Shown here: one piece after another, positions 46,728 to 55,772 of the stretch
Numbering within the stretch: the stretch's first letter is position 1
How the letters are laid out: each line of letters begins with the position of its first letter
Assembly: GCF_040500525.1 (NCBI RefSeq)
Contig: NZ_CP159402.1
Coordinates: 1,735,501 to 1,799,500, forward strand
Direction: 5' to 3'
Length of the DNA: 64,000 bases
DNA from: Azospirillum formosense
GTDB lineage: Bacteria > Pseudomonadota > Alphaproteobacteria > Azospirillales > Azospirillaceae
Program-made: the position numbers and the translations under genes
Notes under the pieces: generated by a model
What the model saw: only the letters and a program-made list of their open reading frames with translations
Databases searched by the model: none
Told to the model about the DNA's origin: nothing

Positions 46728-46929
46728 CTTGTCTCCTTCCTTCTTGCTGTTGGGCAAACTTGCGTTGCCCGAACACGCCGGAGCCAACATGAAACGAAGC
46801 CGACCGTTGCGGGCCTTCTACCATCCTGACAGTACGTGTACGTATATTCAGTAGATGCCCGCGGGCGCGGGGTATGACCAACCGCACGGTCATACCCACC
46901 CGACCCCGCATCTCAACCAAAGGGCGTAC

Positions 46930-47895
46930 TCAATTCCTCGGTGTGGCGGGCACGCCACGGCGCTCGATGAGCGCGGACGTCAACTCCTTGGCCTTCAGCG
47001 GGTCCATCGCGGCCAGGATCGGCGCCGTCTTGGTTTCCTTCATCTTCTCCACCACACCCAGCAGGACGGGCATGTCCAGCTCCTCGAAGATGCGGGCGGC
47101 TTCCTTGGGCTTCATCGTCTCGTAGATCTTCACGAGGCTTTCGAGTTGGGCCGCCTGCTTCTCGTCGCCCTGCCGCATCAGCTTCTGGATGTCGGCGCGG
47201 ACCTTGTCCATCTCCTGCACCTTCTGATCGATGCGCTTCTCGGCGGCGGTCAGCAGGGCCTCGCGCTGTTCCAGCTCCTTGGTGCGGCGCTCGATCTCGG
47301 CGCGGCGCTCGGCGAAATGCTGGAGAAGCTCCTCGTTCTTCACCGGGCCGAGGGCGGCGTTGTCCGGCGGCGTCGGGTTGGGCGGCGCGCCGTTGCTCGA
47401 CCCGCCCTGGGCCGGGGCCGGTTCGGGCGAGGGCTTGGCGCCGTTCGCGGCAAGCTGCATCGGCGGGGCCGGAAGGCCGCTCTGCCCTTGGGCCAGGGTC
47501 GCCGGGAACTCCGGCAGGCGGGCGTCGCGCGTGGTGATCCGCCACAGGTCGCCGACGCGCACCCCCAGCATCAGGACGGCGACGAAGATGGTCAGGGGCA
47601 GGATGCGGAACCGCCAGGCCTTCATCTTCTCGCGCATCCGCTCCGACAGCGGGCGGCGCGGGACGGCGGGCTTGCGCTTGGCCTTCGCCTTCAGCTTGGC
47701 CTTCGGCTTCGCCCTGGCGGCGGCTTGGGCGGCCGCTTGCGCGGCGGCCTGCGCGGCCCCCGGAGCCGGCGGCTGGCCGGCCACGCTCGGGCTGGTGCGG
47801 ACGCCGGTCGGGGTGGCCCCGGCCGGCCGGATCACGACCTTGGGCTCCCCGCCGGCAGCGGCGGTCGCGCCCTTCGTGCTGGTGGCGTCGCTCAT
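46930..47895 (-). CDS. motE: MotE-family flagellar motor protein
   Basis: A 321-residue protein with a long Ala/Lys-rich cytoplasmic N-terminus (AKPKAKLKAKAKRKPAVP). One membrane helix lies at about 95-115 (RILPLTIFVAVLMLGVRVG), with a Pro-rich linker and a coiled coil at about 185-245 (RRAEIERRTKELEQREALL). It ends with an MgtE-N/MotE domain, SLVKIYETMKPKEAARIFEEL. In rhizobia MotE is a periplasmic chaperone for MotC. The overlap with the DUF6468-like gene is four bases. It is last in fliL-fliM-DUF6468-motE. Confidence 0.85.
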   Translation of the reverse strand: MSDATSTKGATAAAGGEPKVVIRPAGATPTGVRTSPSVAGQPPAPGAAQAAAQAAAQAAARAKPKAKLKAKAKRKPAVPRRPLSERMREKMKAWRFRILPLTIFVAVLMLGVRVGDLWRITTRDARLPEFPATLAQGQSGLPAPPMQLAANGAKPSPEPAPAQGGSSNGAPPNPTPPDNAALGPVKNEELLQHFAERRAEIERRTKELEQREALLTAAEKRIDQKVQEMDKVRADIQKLMRQGDEKQAAQLESLVKIYETMKPKEAARIFEELDMPVLLGVVEKMKETKTAPILAAMDPLKAKELTSALIERRGVPATPRN

Positions 47896-48602
47896 CCGAC
47901 CCCCTTGCCGGCGTTCTCGATGGCTTGCAGAAGTTCACGTTCGGCGCGGGACAGGCTCTCGCCCTCGCGCACGATGGGATCGGACGCCGGCGCCGGGCGC
48001 CGCGACAGAGCATCGACCCGCAGCGGATCGGCGCGCAGTGGATCGGCGCGCAGCGGCTCGTTCCGGAAGGCGGCGGAGCGCAGCGGCGGCAGGTCGTCGT
48101 GATCGTCGTGGTCGGCGTGGCCGTCGTCGTGGAGATCGTGGTCGTCGTGGTCGTGGTCGTCGTGACCGTGATCGTCCTCGAGGATCGGACGCGGGGCGAC
48201 GGCCGGACGGGGCGCGACGGGCGGTCGGGCGGACAGGCCGGGGCGCGCCGCCGGACGCGCCGCGGGGCCCGGCTTCGGGCGCTCCCCGCCGACGTTGCCC
48301 AGCCGGTTCGCCATGGCGTCGGCGGCCTCGATCATGAATTCCAGCTCGTCGCGCAGGGTCTGCGCCTTGGCGACCGTGCGCTGCAGGTCGTCGCCGGTCT
48401 CGTGGGCCGTCTTCTTCAGACCGCGCACGCCGGTTTCGGCGCGCGACATGGCCTCGTTCAGGCCGCGCACCAGCTCGGCCATCTCGCCGCGGCTCTCGCG
48501 CAGCTTGATGATCTGCCGGTTGAGGATGATCGCATAGGCGATGGTCGCGGCGAGCAGCCCCACCATCACCAGATCGAGGACGAGCGTGAGGGTCGGGCTC
48601 AT
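47892..48602 (-). CDS. DUF6468-like flagellar-cluster membrane protein with His/Asp-rich tract
   Basis: A 236-residue protein. Helix 1 at about 5-27 (LVLDLVMVGLLAATIAYAIIL) is followed by a coiled coil (about 28-95) and a Pro/Ala-rich linker. An unusual tract DDHGHDDHDHDDHDLHDDGH lies at about 143-170. The C-terminus ends in a conserved-looking helix, LSRAERELLQAIENAG. DUF6468 proteins occur next to fliM in Rhodospirillales; the function is unknown. The tract could bind divalent metal, or be simple low complexity from GTC/GTG-type repeats. Four-base overlaps join it to fliM and motE. Confidence 0.7.
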   Translation of the reverse strand: MSPTLTLVLDLVMVGLLAATIAYAIILNRQIIKLRESRGEMAELVRGLNEAMSRAETGVRGLKKTAHETGDDLQRTVAKAQTLRDELEFMIEAADAMANRLGNVGGERPKPGPAARPAARPGLSARPPVAPRPAVAPRPILEDDHGHDDHDHDDHDLHDDGHADHDDHDDLPPLRSAAFRNEPLRADPLRADPLRVDALSRRPAPASDPIVREGESLSRAERELLQAIENAGKGVG

Positions 48603-49681
48603 AGCCGCATGACCTCCTGCTTGGGCAGCTCCCGCTCGATCCGCACGGCGATGTGCCCGCCCTTGCGGCCCATGCGGCCTTGGAACATGGAAACGTCGCC
48701 GCAGCGCAGCTCGATGGTGCCGTCCGGCGTGGCGTTCAGAAGGATTCGCGTGCCGACGCGCCAGTTCAGCACGTCGTGAAGGGTCATCGTCACCTCGTCC
48801 AGCACCGCGGAGATGTCCACGTCGGTGACCAGCAGTTCCGAGGCGAGGTGGGTTTCCCAGATCGAGTCGCGGCCGAACTTCTCACCCATGAACATCTGGA
48901 GCAGAAGCTCGCGCACCGGCTCCAGAGTCGCGTAGGGGATCATCAGTTCCAGGCGGCCGCCGCGATCCTCCATGTCGATGCGCAGCTTGACCAGCACCGC
49001 CGCGTTGGCCGGGCGCGCGATGGTCGCGAAGCGCGGGTTGGTCTCCAGCCGGTCGAAGCGGAAGGTGACGGGCGACAGCGGGTCGAAGGCGGCGGACAGG
49101 TCGGACAGCACCACATGGACCATGCGCTCCACGAGGTTGCGCTCGATGGTCGTGTAGGGGCGGCCCTCGATGCGCATCGCCGCGGTGCCGCGCCGCCCGC
49201 CCAGCAGCACGTCCACGATGGAGTAGATCAGCGCCGAGTCCACGACCATCAGGCCGTAGTTGTCCCACTCCTCCGCCTTGAAGACGGACAGCATCGCCGG
49301 CAGCGGAATCGAGTTCAGGTAGTCGCCGAAGCGCACCGAGGAGATCTGGTCGAGGCTGACCTCGACGTTGTCGGAGGTGAAGTTGCGCAGGGACGTGGAC
49401 ATCATGCGGACGAGGCGGTCGAAGACCACCTCCAGCATGGGCAGGCGTTCGTAGTTGACCAGCGCCGAATTGACCAGCGCCATGATGCCGGAGTTGTCGC
49501 CGTCGCCGGCGCCGCCCTGGTCGAAGCCGAGCAGGCTGTCGATCTCGTCCTGGTTCAGGACGCGGGTCGACCCGCCGCCGCCCATGTCCGCCATGTCGCC
49601 CATGTCGCCGCCGTCTTCGGCGAGGGCGGCCCATTCGGCGGCAAGGCGTTCTTCTTCGCTCAGTTCCTCGGTGTTGCTCAT
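48599..49681 (-). CDS. fliM: Flagellar motor switch protein FliM
   Basis: A 360-residue C-ring protein that binds CheY-P. The N-terminal region includes VLNQDEIDSLLGFD, the CheY-binding motif, displaced here by about 30 residues of acidic extension. The middle domain contains YERLPMLEVVFDRLVRM and the C-terminal SpoA domain contains LNWRVGTRILLNATPDG. It lies 18 bases downstream of fliL. Confidence 0.96.
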   Translation of the reverse strand: MSNTEELSEEERLAAEWAALAEDGGDMGDMADMGGGGSTRVLNQDEIDSLLGFDQGGAGDGDNSGIMALVNSALVNYERLPMLEVVFDRLVRMMSTSLRNFTSDNVEVSLDQISSVRFGDYLNSIPLPAMLSVFKAEEWDNYGLMVVDSALIYSIVDVLLGGRRGTAAMRIEGRPYTTIERNLVERMVHVVLSDLSAAFDPLSPVTFRFDRLETNPRFATIARPANAAVLVKLRIDMEDRGGRLELMIPYATLEPVRELLLQMFMGEKFGRDSIWETHLASELLVTDVDISAVLDEVTMTLHDVLNWRVGTRILLNATPDGTIELRCGDVSMFQGRMGRKGGHIAVRIERELPKQEVMRL

Positions 49682-49699
49682 GGCCCGTTTCCGCCGCCC

Positions 49700-50221
49700 C
49701 TACTGGACCAGCATTTCCTTGAACAGAACGTCCTTGACCTTCACCGGATGGGCGGACGCGGTGATCCGCATCAGCAGCTCCTGGCGCAGGCGGTACATGC
49801 CCGCCGACCCCTTCAGGTCCTCCAGCCGCAGTTCGCGCAGATAGACCTGGAAGTTGTCGATGATGCGCGGCAGCACATGCTCGATGGCCGGTATGTCCTC
49901 GCCCTTCGAGAGCTGGATCGAGATCTTGATCTTCAGGAAGGCCGGACGCTTGCCGCTGCTGTTCAGGTTCACCAGCATGTCCGGCAGGTCGTAGAAGACC
50001 GGCGCCGCGTGGGGATCGGGCTGCGCCGGTTCCGCCGGCGCCTCCGCGTGCTCCTCCTTCTTGCCGAGCAGCGAGTCGAGCAGGCCGCTGAAATAGACGC
50101 CCGCACCGGCGCCGATCAGCAGCACCAGGGGCAGGATGACGAACAGGACCAGCTTCTTGCCGCTGAATTTCTTGCGCGGCAGGCCATCGGTCGGAACGTC
50201 GTCTTCAGCGTGCGCGGTCAT
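49700..50221 (-). CDS. fliL: Flagellar basal body-associated protein FliL
   Basis: A 173-residue single-span protein that surrounds the stator. The helix is at about 24-46 (LVLFVILPLVLLIGAGAGVYF). The periplasmic domain contains YDLPDMLVNLNSSGKRPAFL and a C-terminus KVKDVLFKEMLVQ, all standard. It starts the minus-strand fliL-fliM-DUF6468-motE operon, divergent from flgF across 500 bases. Confidence 0.94.
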   Translation of the reverse strand: MTAHAEDDVPTDGLPRKKFSGKKLVLFVILPLVLLIGAGAGVYFSGLLDSLLGKKEEHAEAPAEPAQPDPHAAPVFYDLPDMLVNLNSSGKRPAFLKIKISIQLSKGEDIPAIEHVLPRIIDNFQVYLRELRLEDLKGSAGMYRLRQELLMRITASAHPVKVKDVLFKEMLVQ

Positions 50222-50721
50222 GGAATCCTAAGCGCGAGCGGTGGCGGAGCGTGGCCTTACCAGCCCAGCAACCCTATCTTTCGGATAGTTAACAAAGCCT
50301 TTCAGGCATGGTCCGGGGCTGTGACAGAAGCGCAACCACAGGCGGCGGCACGGTTCTTGATTGGGGCATCGCCGGAGATCCCCGTCAACCGAGGAGCGAA
50401 CGCCCGAGCCACGCCCGCAGCCCACGCCACCCAGACCGCCCTGCCCCGCCTGCCCCGCCGCCCGTCCGCCCACGTTCGGCGGACGCGGCGGCCTTGCGAT
50501 CCGCGCGCCGCCCGCGCCGCGGCAACGGGACGCTTTTGCCCGGCGCCGGGCGGCAGCCCTTGCCAGCCCACCGGCAGTTCTTGCCCGGCAGCCGCTTCCC
50601 CGACGGCGGCAACGCCCGCCATCGCCGTCTTCCCGGCCCTTTCCGCCGCTGGCACGCGTCGTGCATTGCCATTTGCGCCGGTCGGGACGCTCCCCCGGCC
50701 CGAATGGACGAGAGGCCGCCG
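50222..50721. other. Intergenic region between fliL and flgF
   Basis: 500 bases between divergent flagellar operons. It holds a sigma-54 type promoter at 50650-50665 for flgF. GTTAAC near 50288 is a half-site for CtrA at best. The rest is GC-rich and shows no supported ORF. Confidence 0.6.
50650..50665 (+). promoter_or_regulatory. Sigma-54 type promoter of flgF
   Basis: TGGCACG-CGTC-GTGCA, one mismatch to TGGCACG-N4-TTGCA, 57 bases before the flgF start. The same class of promoter drives flgF in Caulobacter. Confidence 0.65.
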
Positions 50722-51444
50722 ATGGAAAACCCGATCTACGTGTCCCTGTCGCGTCAGATGACCCTGCGCCGCCAGTTGGACGTGATCTCGAACAACATCG
50801 CGAACATGAACACCACGGGCTTCAAGCAGCAGCGCATGCTGTTCACGGAGTTCCTGGAGCGTCCGGGCATGCACGAGCAGATCAGCTTCGTGCAGGACCG
50901 CGCCGTGGTGCGCGACCTCTCGGCGGGCGGCATGATGCAGACCGGCAACCCGCTGGATCTGGCGCTGACCGGCCACGGCTACTTCACGGTCGATACGGCG
51001 AGCGGCCCGCGCTACACCCGCGCCGGCAATTTCCGGCTGAACGACCAGCGCCAGATCGTCGACGGCGGCGGCCTGCCGGTCCTGGGCGACAACGGCCAGC
51101 CGCTCGCCATCCCGAACGGCACCCGGGACATCATGGTGTCCGGCGACGGCACCGTCTCCACCGAGCTGGGTCCGGTCGGCCGGCTGAACATCGTCACCTT
51201 CCGCAACGAGCAGCTGATGACCGAGGTGGGGGCCGGCCTCTACGTCAGCGACGAGGAGCCGCAGGCGGCCCCGGCCGACACGAAGGTGGCACAGGGAATG
51301 CTAGAGAATTCGAACGTGAAGCCGGTGGTCGAGATGACGGCGCTGATCGAGATCCAGCGCCAGTACCAGTCGAACCAGAAGCTGATCGAGAACGAGCACG
51401 AGCGCATCCGCAGCGCCATCCAGAAGCTGGGCCGCACAGCCTGA
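50722..51444 (+). CDS. flgF: Flagellar rod protein FlgF
   Basis: A 240-residue distal-rod protein. The N-terminal block RRQLDVISNNIANMNTTGFK and the C-terminal MTALIEIQRQYQSNQKLIE are canonical. The ATG at 50722 (MENPIYVSLSRQ) has AGAGG upstream; an ATG six codons earlier is possible. It is the first gene of flgF-flgG-flgA-flgH. Confidence 0.95.
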   Translation: MENPIYVSLSRQMTLRRQLDVISNNIANMNTTGFKQQRMLFTEFLERPGMHEQISFVQDRAVVRDLSAGGMMQTGNPLDLALTGHGYFTVDTASGPRYTRAGNFRLNDQRQIVDGGGLPVLGDNGQPLAIPNGTRDIMVSGDGTVSTELGPVGRLNIVTFRNEQLMTEVGAGLYVSDEEPQAAPADTKVAQGMLENSNVKPVVEMTALIEIQRQYQSNQKLIENEHERIRSAIQKLGRTA

Positions 51445-51469
51445 TCGACCGCGTAAAGGAGCAAGAACC

Positions 51470-52255
51470 ATGCGCAGCCTCGCCATCGGCGCCACCGGCA
51501 TGATCGCCCAGCAGCTGAACGTCGAAACCATCTCGAACAACATCGCCAACGCGACGACGACCGGCTTCAAGAAGCAGCGGGCCGAGTTCCAGGACCTGCT
51601 GTACCAGAACTTCCGCCGCATCGGCTCCACCTCGTCGGACGCCGGCACCATCGTGCCGACCGGCGTGCAGGTGGGCGCCGGCGTGCGCGTCGCCGCGGTG
51701 GCCCGCGTGCTGGAGCAGGGCAACCTGACCGTCACCGACAACAAGCTCGACGTCGCCATCAACGGCTCCGGCTACTTCCAGGTGCAGCTTCCCAGCGGCG
51801 ACACGGCCTACACCCGCGCCGGCAATTTCAAGCTGTCGCCGGAGGGCATCATCGTCACCGCCGACGGCTATCCGGTGCAGCCGGCCATCACCATCCCGGC
51901 GGAAGCCGTGGACGTCGCCATCAACGCCTCGGGCGAGGTGATGGTGAAGCTGGACGGCCAGGTGGCCCAGCAGAATGTCGGCCAGATCCAGCTGGCCACC
52001 TTCGCCAACGCGGCCGGCCTGGAAGCGGTCGGCGACAACCTGTTCCTGCAGACCGGCGCGTCGGGCGAGGCGGTCGGCGGCAACCCCGGCGCCCCCGGCT
52101 TCGGCCGCGTGGTGCAGGGCGCGCTGGAGACCTCCAACGTCAACATCGTGCAGGAGATCACCACCCTGATCTCCGCCCAGCGCGCCTACGAGATGAACTC
52201 CAAGGTCATCAAGACCACCGACGAGATGATGCAGCAGGCCTCGCAGCTCCGCTGA
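51470..52255 (+). CDS. flgG: Flagellar distal rod protein FlgG
   Basis: A 261-residue protein, the length expected for FlgG. The N-terminus MRSLAIGATGMIAQQLNVET and NNIANATTTGFKKQR, and the C-terminus INIVQEI-like VNIVQEITTLISAQRAYEMN are diagnostic. Confidence 0.97.
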   Translation: MRSLAIGATGMIAQQLNVETISNNIANATTTGFKKQRAEFQDLLYQNFRRIGSTSSDAGTIVPTGVQVGAGVRVAAVARVLEQGNLTVTDNKLDVAINGSGYFQVQLPSGDTAYTRAGNFKLSPEGIIVTADGYPVQPAITIPAEAVDVAINASGEVMVKLDGQVAQQNVGQIQLATFANAAGLEAVGDNLFLQTGASGEAVGGNPGAPGFGRVVQGALETSNVNIVQEITTLISAQRAYEMNSKVIKTTDEMMQQASQLR

Positions 52256-52299
52256 TCCCGGCACCGCCGTAAGGCTCGTCTTTGCAAGGAAGTCCCGCC

Positions 52300-53079
52300 A
52301 TGCCCCGCCCCGCCCTCCGCATCCTCGGCACCGCCCTCGTCGCCGCCGCCCTCGCCGGCGGCCCGGCGGTCTTCGCCCGGTCGGCCCTCGCCCAGACTGT
52401 GGACGGCGCCGCTTCCGCGGCGGCACAGGCGGTGGTCTACAGCCCGGCCCATGTCGAGGCGGCGCTGTCCGACGCGCTGTCCCGCCAGATCACCACCGGC
52501 CGCCTGCAGATGGAGCTGGACAACCGGGCGGTGGAGCTGCGCGCCCCGGCGGGCGCCGGCAGCCTGACGGTGGAGAACCTCTACTACAACCCGGTGCAGG
52601 GCCGCTTCGCCGCGGAGGTGATCGTGGCCGACACCCGCCCGGTCGTCCGCCTCCCGGTGTCGGGCCGCGCCTATGGCGTGGTGCAGGTGCCGGTGCTGTC
52701 GCGGCGCATCGCGCCCGGCGACGTGATCGGCCCCGGCGACGTGGATTGGCAGGACGTGCGCGCCGACCTCGCCGGCAGCGACATCGCCGCCACCGACGCC
52801 CAGCTCATCGGCCTGACACCCCGGCGCGGCGTCCCCGTGAATCAGCCGGTGCGGCTGCGCGACCTGCAGTCGCCGCGGGTCGTCGACAAGGGCGCGCTGG
52901 TCACCATCACGCTGGCCACCGAGAACCTGACCCTGTCGGTCCAGGGCAAGGCCCTGCAGGACGGCGGCCGGGGCGACGTGATCCGCGTCGTCAACACCCA
53001 GTCGAACCGCATCCTCGAAGCGACCGTCGCCGGCCCCAACATCGTCGCCGTGGCAAAGCCCGGCGTCCTCGCGAAGTAA
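52300..53079 (+). CDS. flgA: Flagellar P-ring assembly chaperone FlgA
   Basis: A 259-residue periplasmic protein. The signal peptide (LRILGTALVAAALAGGPAVF, ending SALAQ) is followed by an N-terminal beta domain and a SAF domain (RRIAPGDVIGPGDVDWQDVR). The C-terminal domain carries VVDKGALVTITLATENLTLSVQG. GCAAGGAAG precedes the ATG at 52300. Confidence 0.94.
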   Translation: MPRPALRILGTALVAAALAGGPAVFARSALAQTVDGAASAAAQAVVYSPAHVEAALSDALSRQITTGRLQMELDNRAVELRAPAGAGSLTVENLYYNPVQGRFAAEVIVADTRPVVRLPVSGRAYGVVQVPVLSRRIAPGDVIGPGDVDWQDVRADLAGSDIAATDAQLIGLTPRRGVPVNQPVRLRDLQSPRVVDKGALVTITLATENLTLSVQGKALQDGGRGDVIRVVNTQSNRILEATVAGPNIVAVAKPGVLAK

Positions 53080-53092
53080 GGAGAAAGCTCCC

Positions 53093-53878
53093 ATGCCCGC
53101 CCTCAAGACGACCGCCCCCGGGCACACGGTCCGCATGGCGTTCCGCTTCGCTCTGCTCGCCGCCGTCGCCGCCGGCCTCCCCGCCTGCAACGCCATGTCG
53201 CGCGTGGCGGACATCGGATCCGCCCCGGAACTCACCAAGATCAAGGACCCGCAGGCGCAGCCCGGCTACCAGCCGGTCAGCCTGCCGATGCCCACGCCGC
53301 TGCCGACGGAGCGCAACCCGAACTCCCTGTGGCGGACCGGCGCCAAGGCCTTCTTCAAGGACCAGCGCGCCGCCAAGGTCGGCGACCTGCTGACCGTTGA
53401 CATCCAGATCAACGATCAGGCGCAGATGAACAACCAGACGACGCGCACCCGCGGCAACACCGAGAAGGCCGGCATGCCGAGCCTCTTCGGCTTCGAAGGA
53501 AAGGCGCTGCAGCGCGCGCTGCCCGACGGGGTGAACGCCGGCAGCCTGCTGGACCTCAACAGCTCGACCTCCAACGACGGCAAGGGCGCCATCAACCGCA
53601 AGGAGCAGATCACCCTCAAGGTGGCCGCGCTGGTCACCCAGACCCTGCCCAACGGCAACATGGTGATCCAGGGCCGCCAGGAGGTCCGGGTGAACTACGA
53701 GGTGCGCGACCTGATCATCACCGGCGTGATCCGGCCCGAGGACATCACCGCGCAGAACACCATCAGCTACGAGAAGGTCGCCGAGGCCCGCATCTCCTAC
53801 GGCGGACGCGGCCAGATCACCGACGTGCAGCAGCCGCGCTACGGCCAGCAGCTCTTCGACATCATCATGCCCTTCTGA
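53093..53878 (+). CDS. flgH: Flagellar L-ring lipoprotein FlgH
   Basis: A 261-residue outer-membrane lipoprotein. The lipobox is LPAC (cysteine at about 29). NSLWRTGAKAFFKDQRAAKVGDLLTV and GVIRPEDITAQNTISYEKVAEAR are conserved FlgH blocks. It ends in the aromatic DIIMPF, an outer-membrane insertion signal. Confidence 0.95.
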   Translation: MPALKTTAPGHTVRMAFRFALLAAVAAGLPACNAMSRVADIGSAPELTKIKDPQAQPGYQPVSLPMPTPLPTERNPNSLWRTGAKAFFKDQRAAKVGDLLTVDIQINDQAQMNNQTTRTRGNTEKAGMPSLFGFEGKALQRALPDGVNAGSLLDLNSSTSNDGKGAINRKEQITLKVAALVTQTLPNGNMVIQGRQEVRVNYEVRDLIITGVIRPEDITAQNTISYEKVAEARISYGGRGQITDVQQPRYGQQLFDIIMPF

Positions 53879-54031
53879 GCACGATCCGGGAAGCCAGGGC
53901 CGGACAGCTCCCGTCATCACACCGGACGGGGCATCCGCCCTCTTCCCGCCGTCCTTCACGCGCCCGGGCGGGAAGTTTCTGCCGCCCGGCCGGATCTGCC
54001 GCGCCCCTTCCTGCCGCCCCCCGGCGGCCCG

Positions 54032-54541
54032 TCACCCGCTCCCGGCCAGAAGCGCCTCGTACCGCCGGATGGTCTCCCGCATCTCGTCGAGGATCTGGCG
54101 CTGCTCCTCGTTCACCGCCCGGCAGCGCTCCGCATCGGCGCGCGCCTGCTCGGCGTGAAGGCGGGCCTCCTCGGCGAAGCGACGGGTGGACTCGTGAATC
54201 CGCCGCGCCTGTTCCTCGGCGAACCGCGCCTCTTCCGCCGCAAGCCTGGCCGTCTCGGCGCATCGGCGCGCCTCCTCGTTGAGGCCGCGCGTTTCCTCGG
54301 CGTCCTGCCGCTGCACCTCGCCGGTGATCCGCCCCTCTTCCGCAATGAGCCGCGCGCCTTCCGCCTCGACCTGGCGCTGGAAGCCCGCGGCCCGCTCCAC
54401 CTCGGCGGCTTCGCGTCGGCGCTCGGCCCCGGCGCGGGCCTCCTCGGCCTTCCTGCGCCCGGCCTCGCTGCGCCGACGCCAATCCTCCGCGTCACTGTCC
54501 TGCGCCTCGGGGCGGCCCGCCGGAAGATGCGTCTGGGTCAT
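54032..54541 (-). CDS. Coiled-coil protein rich in Ala/Glu/Arg, 169 aa
   Basis: Residues 20-165 form one long charged helix with heptad-like repeats such as RRCAETARLAAEEARFAEEQ and RLHAEQARADAERCRAVNEE. No membrane segment or signal is present. Unknown family; the composition recalls flagellar-rod or FliJ-type coiled coils but no motif is diagnostic. AAGGGAAG precedes the ATG at 54541. The start lies 50 bases inside the end of the upstream small gene. Confidence 0.65.
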   Translation of the reverse strand: MTQTHLPAGRPEAQDSDAEDWRRRSEAGRRKAEEARAGAERRREAAEVERAAGFQRQVEAEGARLIAEEGRITGEVQRQDAEETRGLNEEARRCAETARLAAEEARFAEEQARRIHESTRRFAEEARLHAEQARADAERCRAVNEEQRQILDEMRETIRRYEALLAGSG

Positions 54542-54692
54542 AGGACTTCCCTTTCAGCAGGCGGTGAGACCCTCTCAGCGCCTTCTCGGCGGAGCGCAGG
54601 CGCTCATGGGATTGCTCCAGGAGGCGCATCCTGCGTGTCTGCGCCTCACGGACCATGGCCTGCAATGTCTCGATCCGCTTCAGGACATCCAT
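54492..54692 (-). CDS. Small helical protein, 66 aa
   Basis: Starts MDVLKRIETLQAMVREAQTR and continues as a basic helix (LLEQSHERLRSAEKALRGSH), with a Gly/Pro-rich tail that overlaps the next gene in another frame by 50 bases. No clear ribosome site. It could be a real coiled-coil partner of the next gene, or an ORF kept open by composition. Confidence 0.45.
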   Translation of the reverse strand: MDVLKRIETLQAMVREAQTRRMRLLEQSHERLRSAEKALRGSHRLLKGKSYDPDASSGGPPRGAGQ

Positions 54693-55038
54693 TTCACCGT
54701 CAACAGCCCATTATGGCAACCCGCACCATTGGGTTGTAAACGACCGGCCCGAACGGGAGGCCGGACGTGCGAATGCGCCACATCGAAAGGTGGGGCGCCA
54801 TCGGAAGACGGTCGTCGTTTGGTGGTGGGTCGGCGGGGAGGGGCAAGCCGTTTCCCAGGCTGGCCGGAACCGGTCGGAACCGGTAGCGTGACGGCTCATT
54901 GCAGCGGGCCCGCGGCCGGCCCGAGCGAACCAAGCTCCGACAGAGGGGCGGGCCGCACCTTTCCCATCGCTGGACGGGCCCCATTTTCGGATGGGCGCCA
55001 TCGCCGCGCAGACGTTCGACGTGACGCCGTTCCCGAAC
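54693..55038. other. Intergenic region, about 350 bases, no gene seen
   Basis: Lies between the 66-residue gene and the dksA terminator. No supported ORF, promoter match or repeat. Confidence 0.5.
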
Positions 55039-55076
55039 GGACAAAAGCCCCCGCCGGGATCGGAGGGGGCTTGTCC
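55039..55076 (-). terminator. Terminator of dksA
   Basis: GGACAAAAGCCCCC (55039-55052) pairs with GGGGGC-TTGTCC (55065-55076) with a two-base bulge; on the minus strand it ends in TTTTG after the dksA stop. Confidence 0.75.
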
Positions 55077-55112
55077 AAGACACGGCCGTTGGCGCGGAGG
55101 AGAACCGCCGCG

Positions 55113-55532
55113 TCAGTCGTCGCGCTGTGTGCGCTCCATCCGCTCGTGCCGCTCCTGGGCTTCCAGGCTCAGCGTCGCGATGGGGCGGGCGTCGAGGCGG
55201 CGGACGGAGATGGGCTCCCCCGTTTCCTCGCAATAGCCGTAGGACCCATCCTGCAACCGCTCCAGCGCCGCGTCGATTTTGGAGATCAGCTTGCGCTCGC
55301 GGTCGCGGGTGCGGAGTTCCAGCGCCCGGTCGGTTTCGGCCGACGCGCGGTCGGCGATGTCCGGTTCCTGGATGCCGCCTTCCTGAAGGCTGCTCAGGGT
55401 CTCGCTGGATTCAGCCAGCAGCTCCGCGCGCCAGCGCAGCAGCTTCTGACGGAAATATTCCCGCATCACGGGATTCATGAACTCCTCGTCTTCCGACGGG
55501 GTGTAGTTCTTAGGCAGAAGCGGAGACGACAT
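55113..55532 (-). CDS. dksA: RNA polymerase-binding transcription factor DksA, single-cysteine type
   Basis: A 139-residue protein that enters the polymerase secondary channel and acts with ppGpp. The coiled-coil region holds RELEL-like DRALELRTRDRERKLISKID. The zinc-finger segment is GYCEETGEPISVRRLDARP and has one cysteine instead of four, with Thr/Ala/Ile at the others, the alphaproteobacterial form. The C-terminus is LSLEAQERHERMERTQRDD. Next to fliX and flgI, as in Caulobacter. The ATG at 55532 is preferred; upstream codons are Cys/Arg-rich. Confidence 0.93.
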   Translation of the reverse strand: MSSPLLPKNYTPSEDEEFMNPVMREYFRQKLLRWRAELLAESSETLSSLQEGGIQEPDIADRASAETDRALELRTRDRERKLISKIDAALERLQDGSYGYCEETGEPISVRRLDARPIATLSLEAQERHERMERTQRDD

Positions 55533-55772
55533 CCGAGAGCATCCAACGCAAAAGGGTGATCCGGGCGGCGCGGAGTATAGGTAGGCGCATCGGCAACCGC
55601 AACCCCGCGCTTCGCCTATCGAAGCGCGAACAAGCCCTTGGAGAAGCAAAGTTTTGTGAAATCTCGGGCGATGGCCGTACGGCCGATGCCGAAAAGCCGG
55701 TCCTATGGCCGTTCAGGCCGGCGGCGCCCGGCCGCCCAGTGGCGCCCCGGACGGCGGCGCTGGGAAAGGCGC

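Noticed and set aside
46728..46929. General stress (EcfG) promoter for the KGG gene
   Set aside because: No GGAAC with a GTT element at 16-17 bases on the minus strand.
53964..53989. Terminator after flgH (CCGGGCGG/CCGCCCGG)
   Set aside because: An eight-pair stem with a ten-base loop and no T-run; too weak to call.
55113..55532. DksA with a destroyed zinc finger, perhaps a pseudogene
   Set aside because: Single-cysteine DksA is the normal form in alphaproteobacteria (as in Rhodobacter), and the frame is intact.
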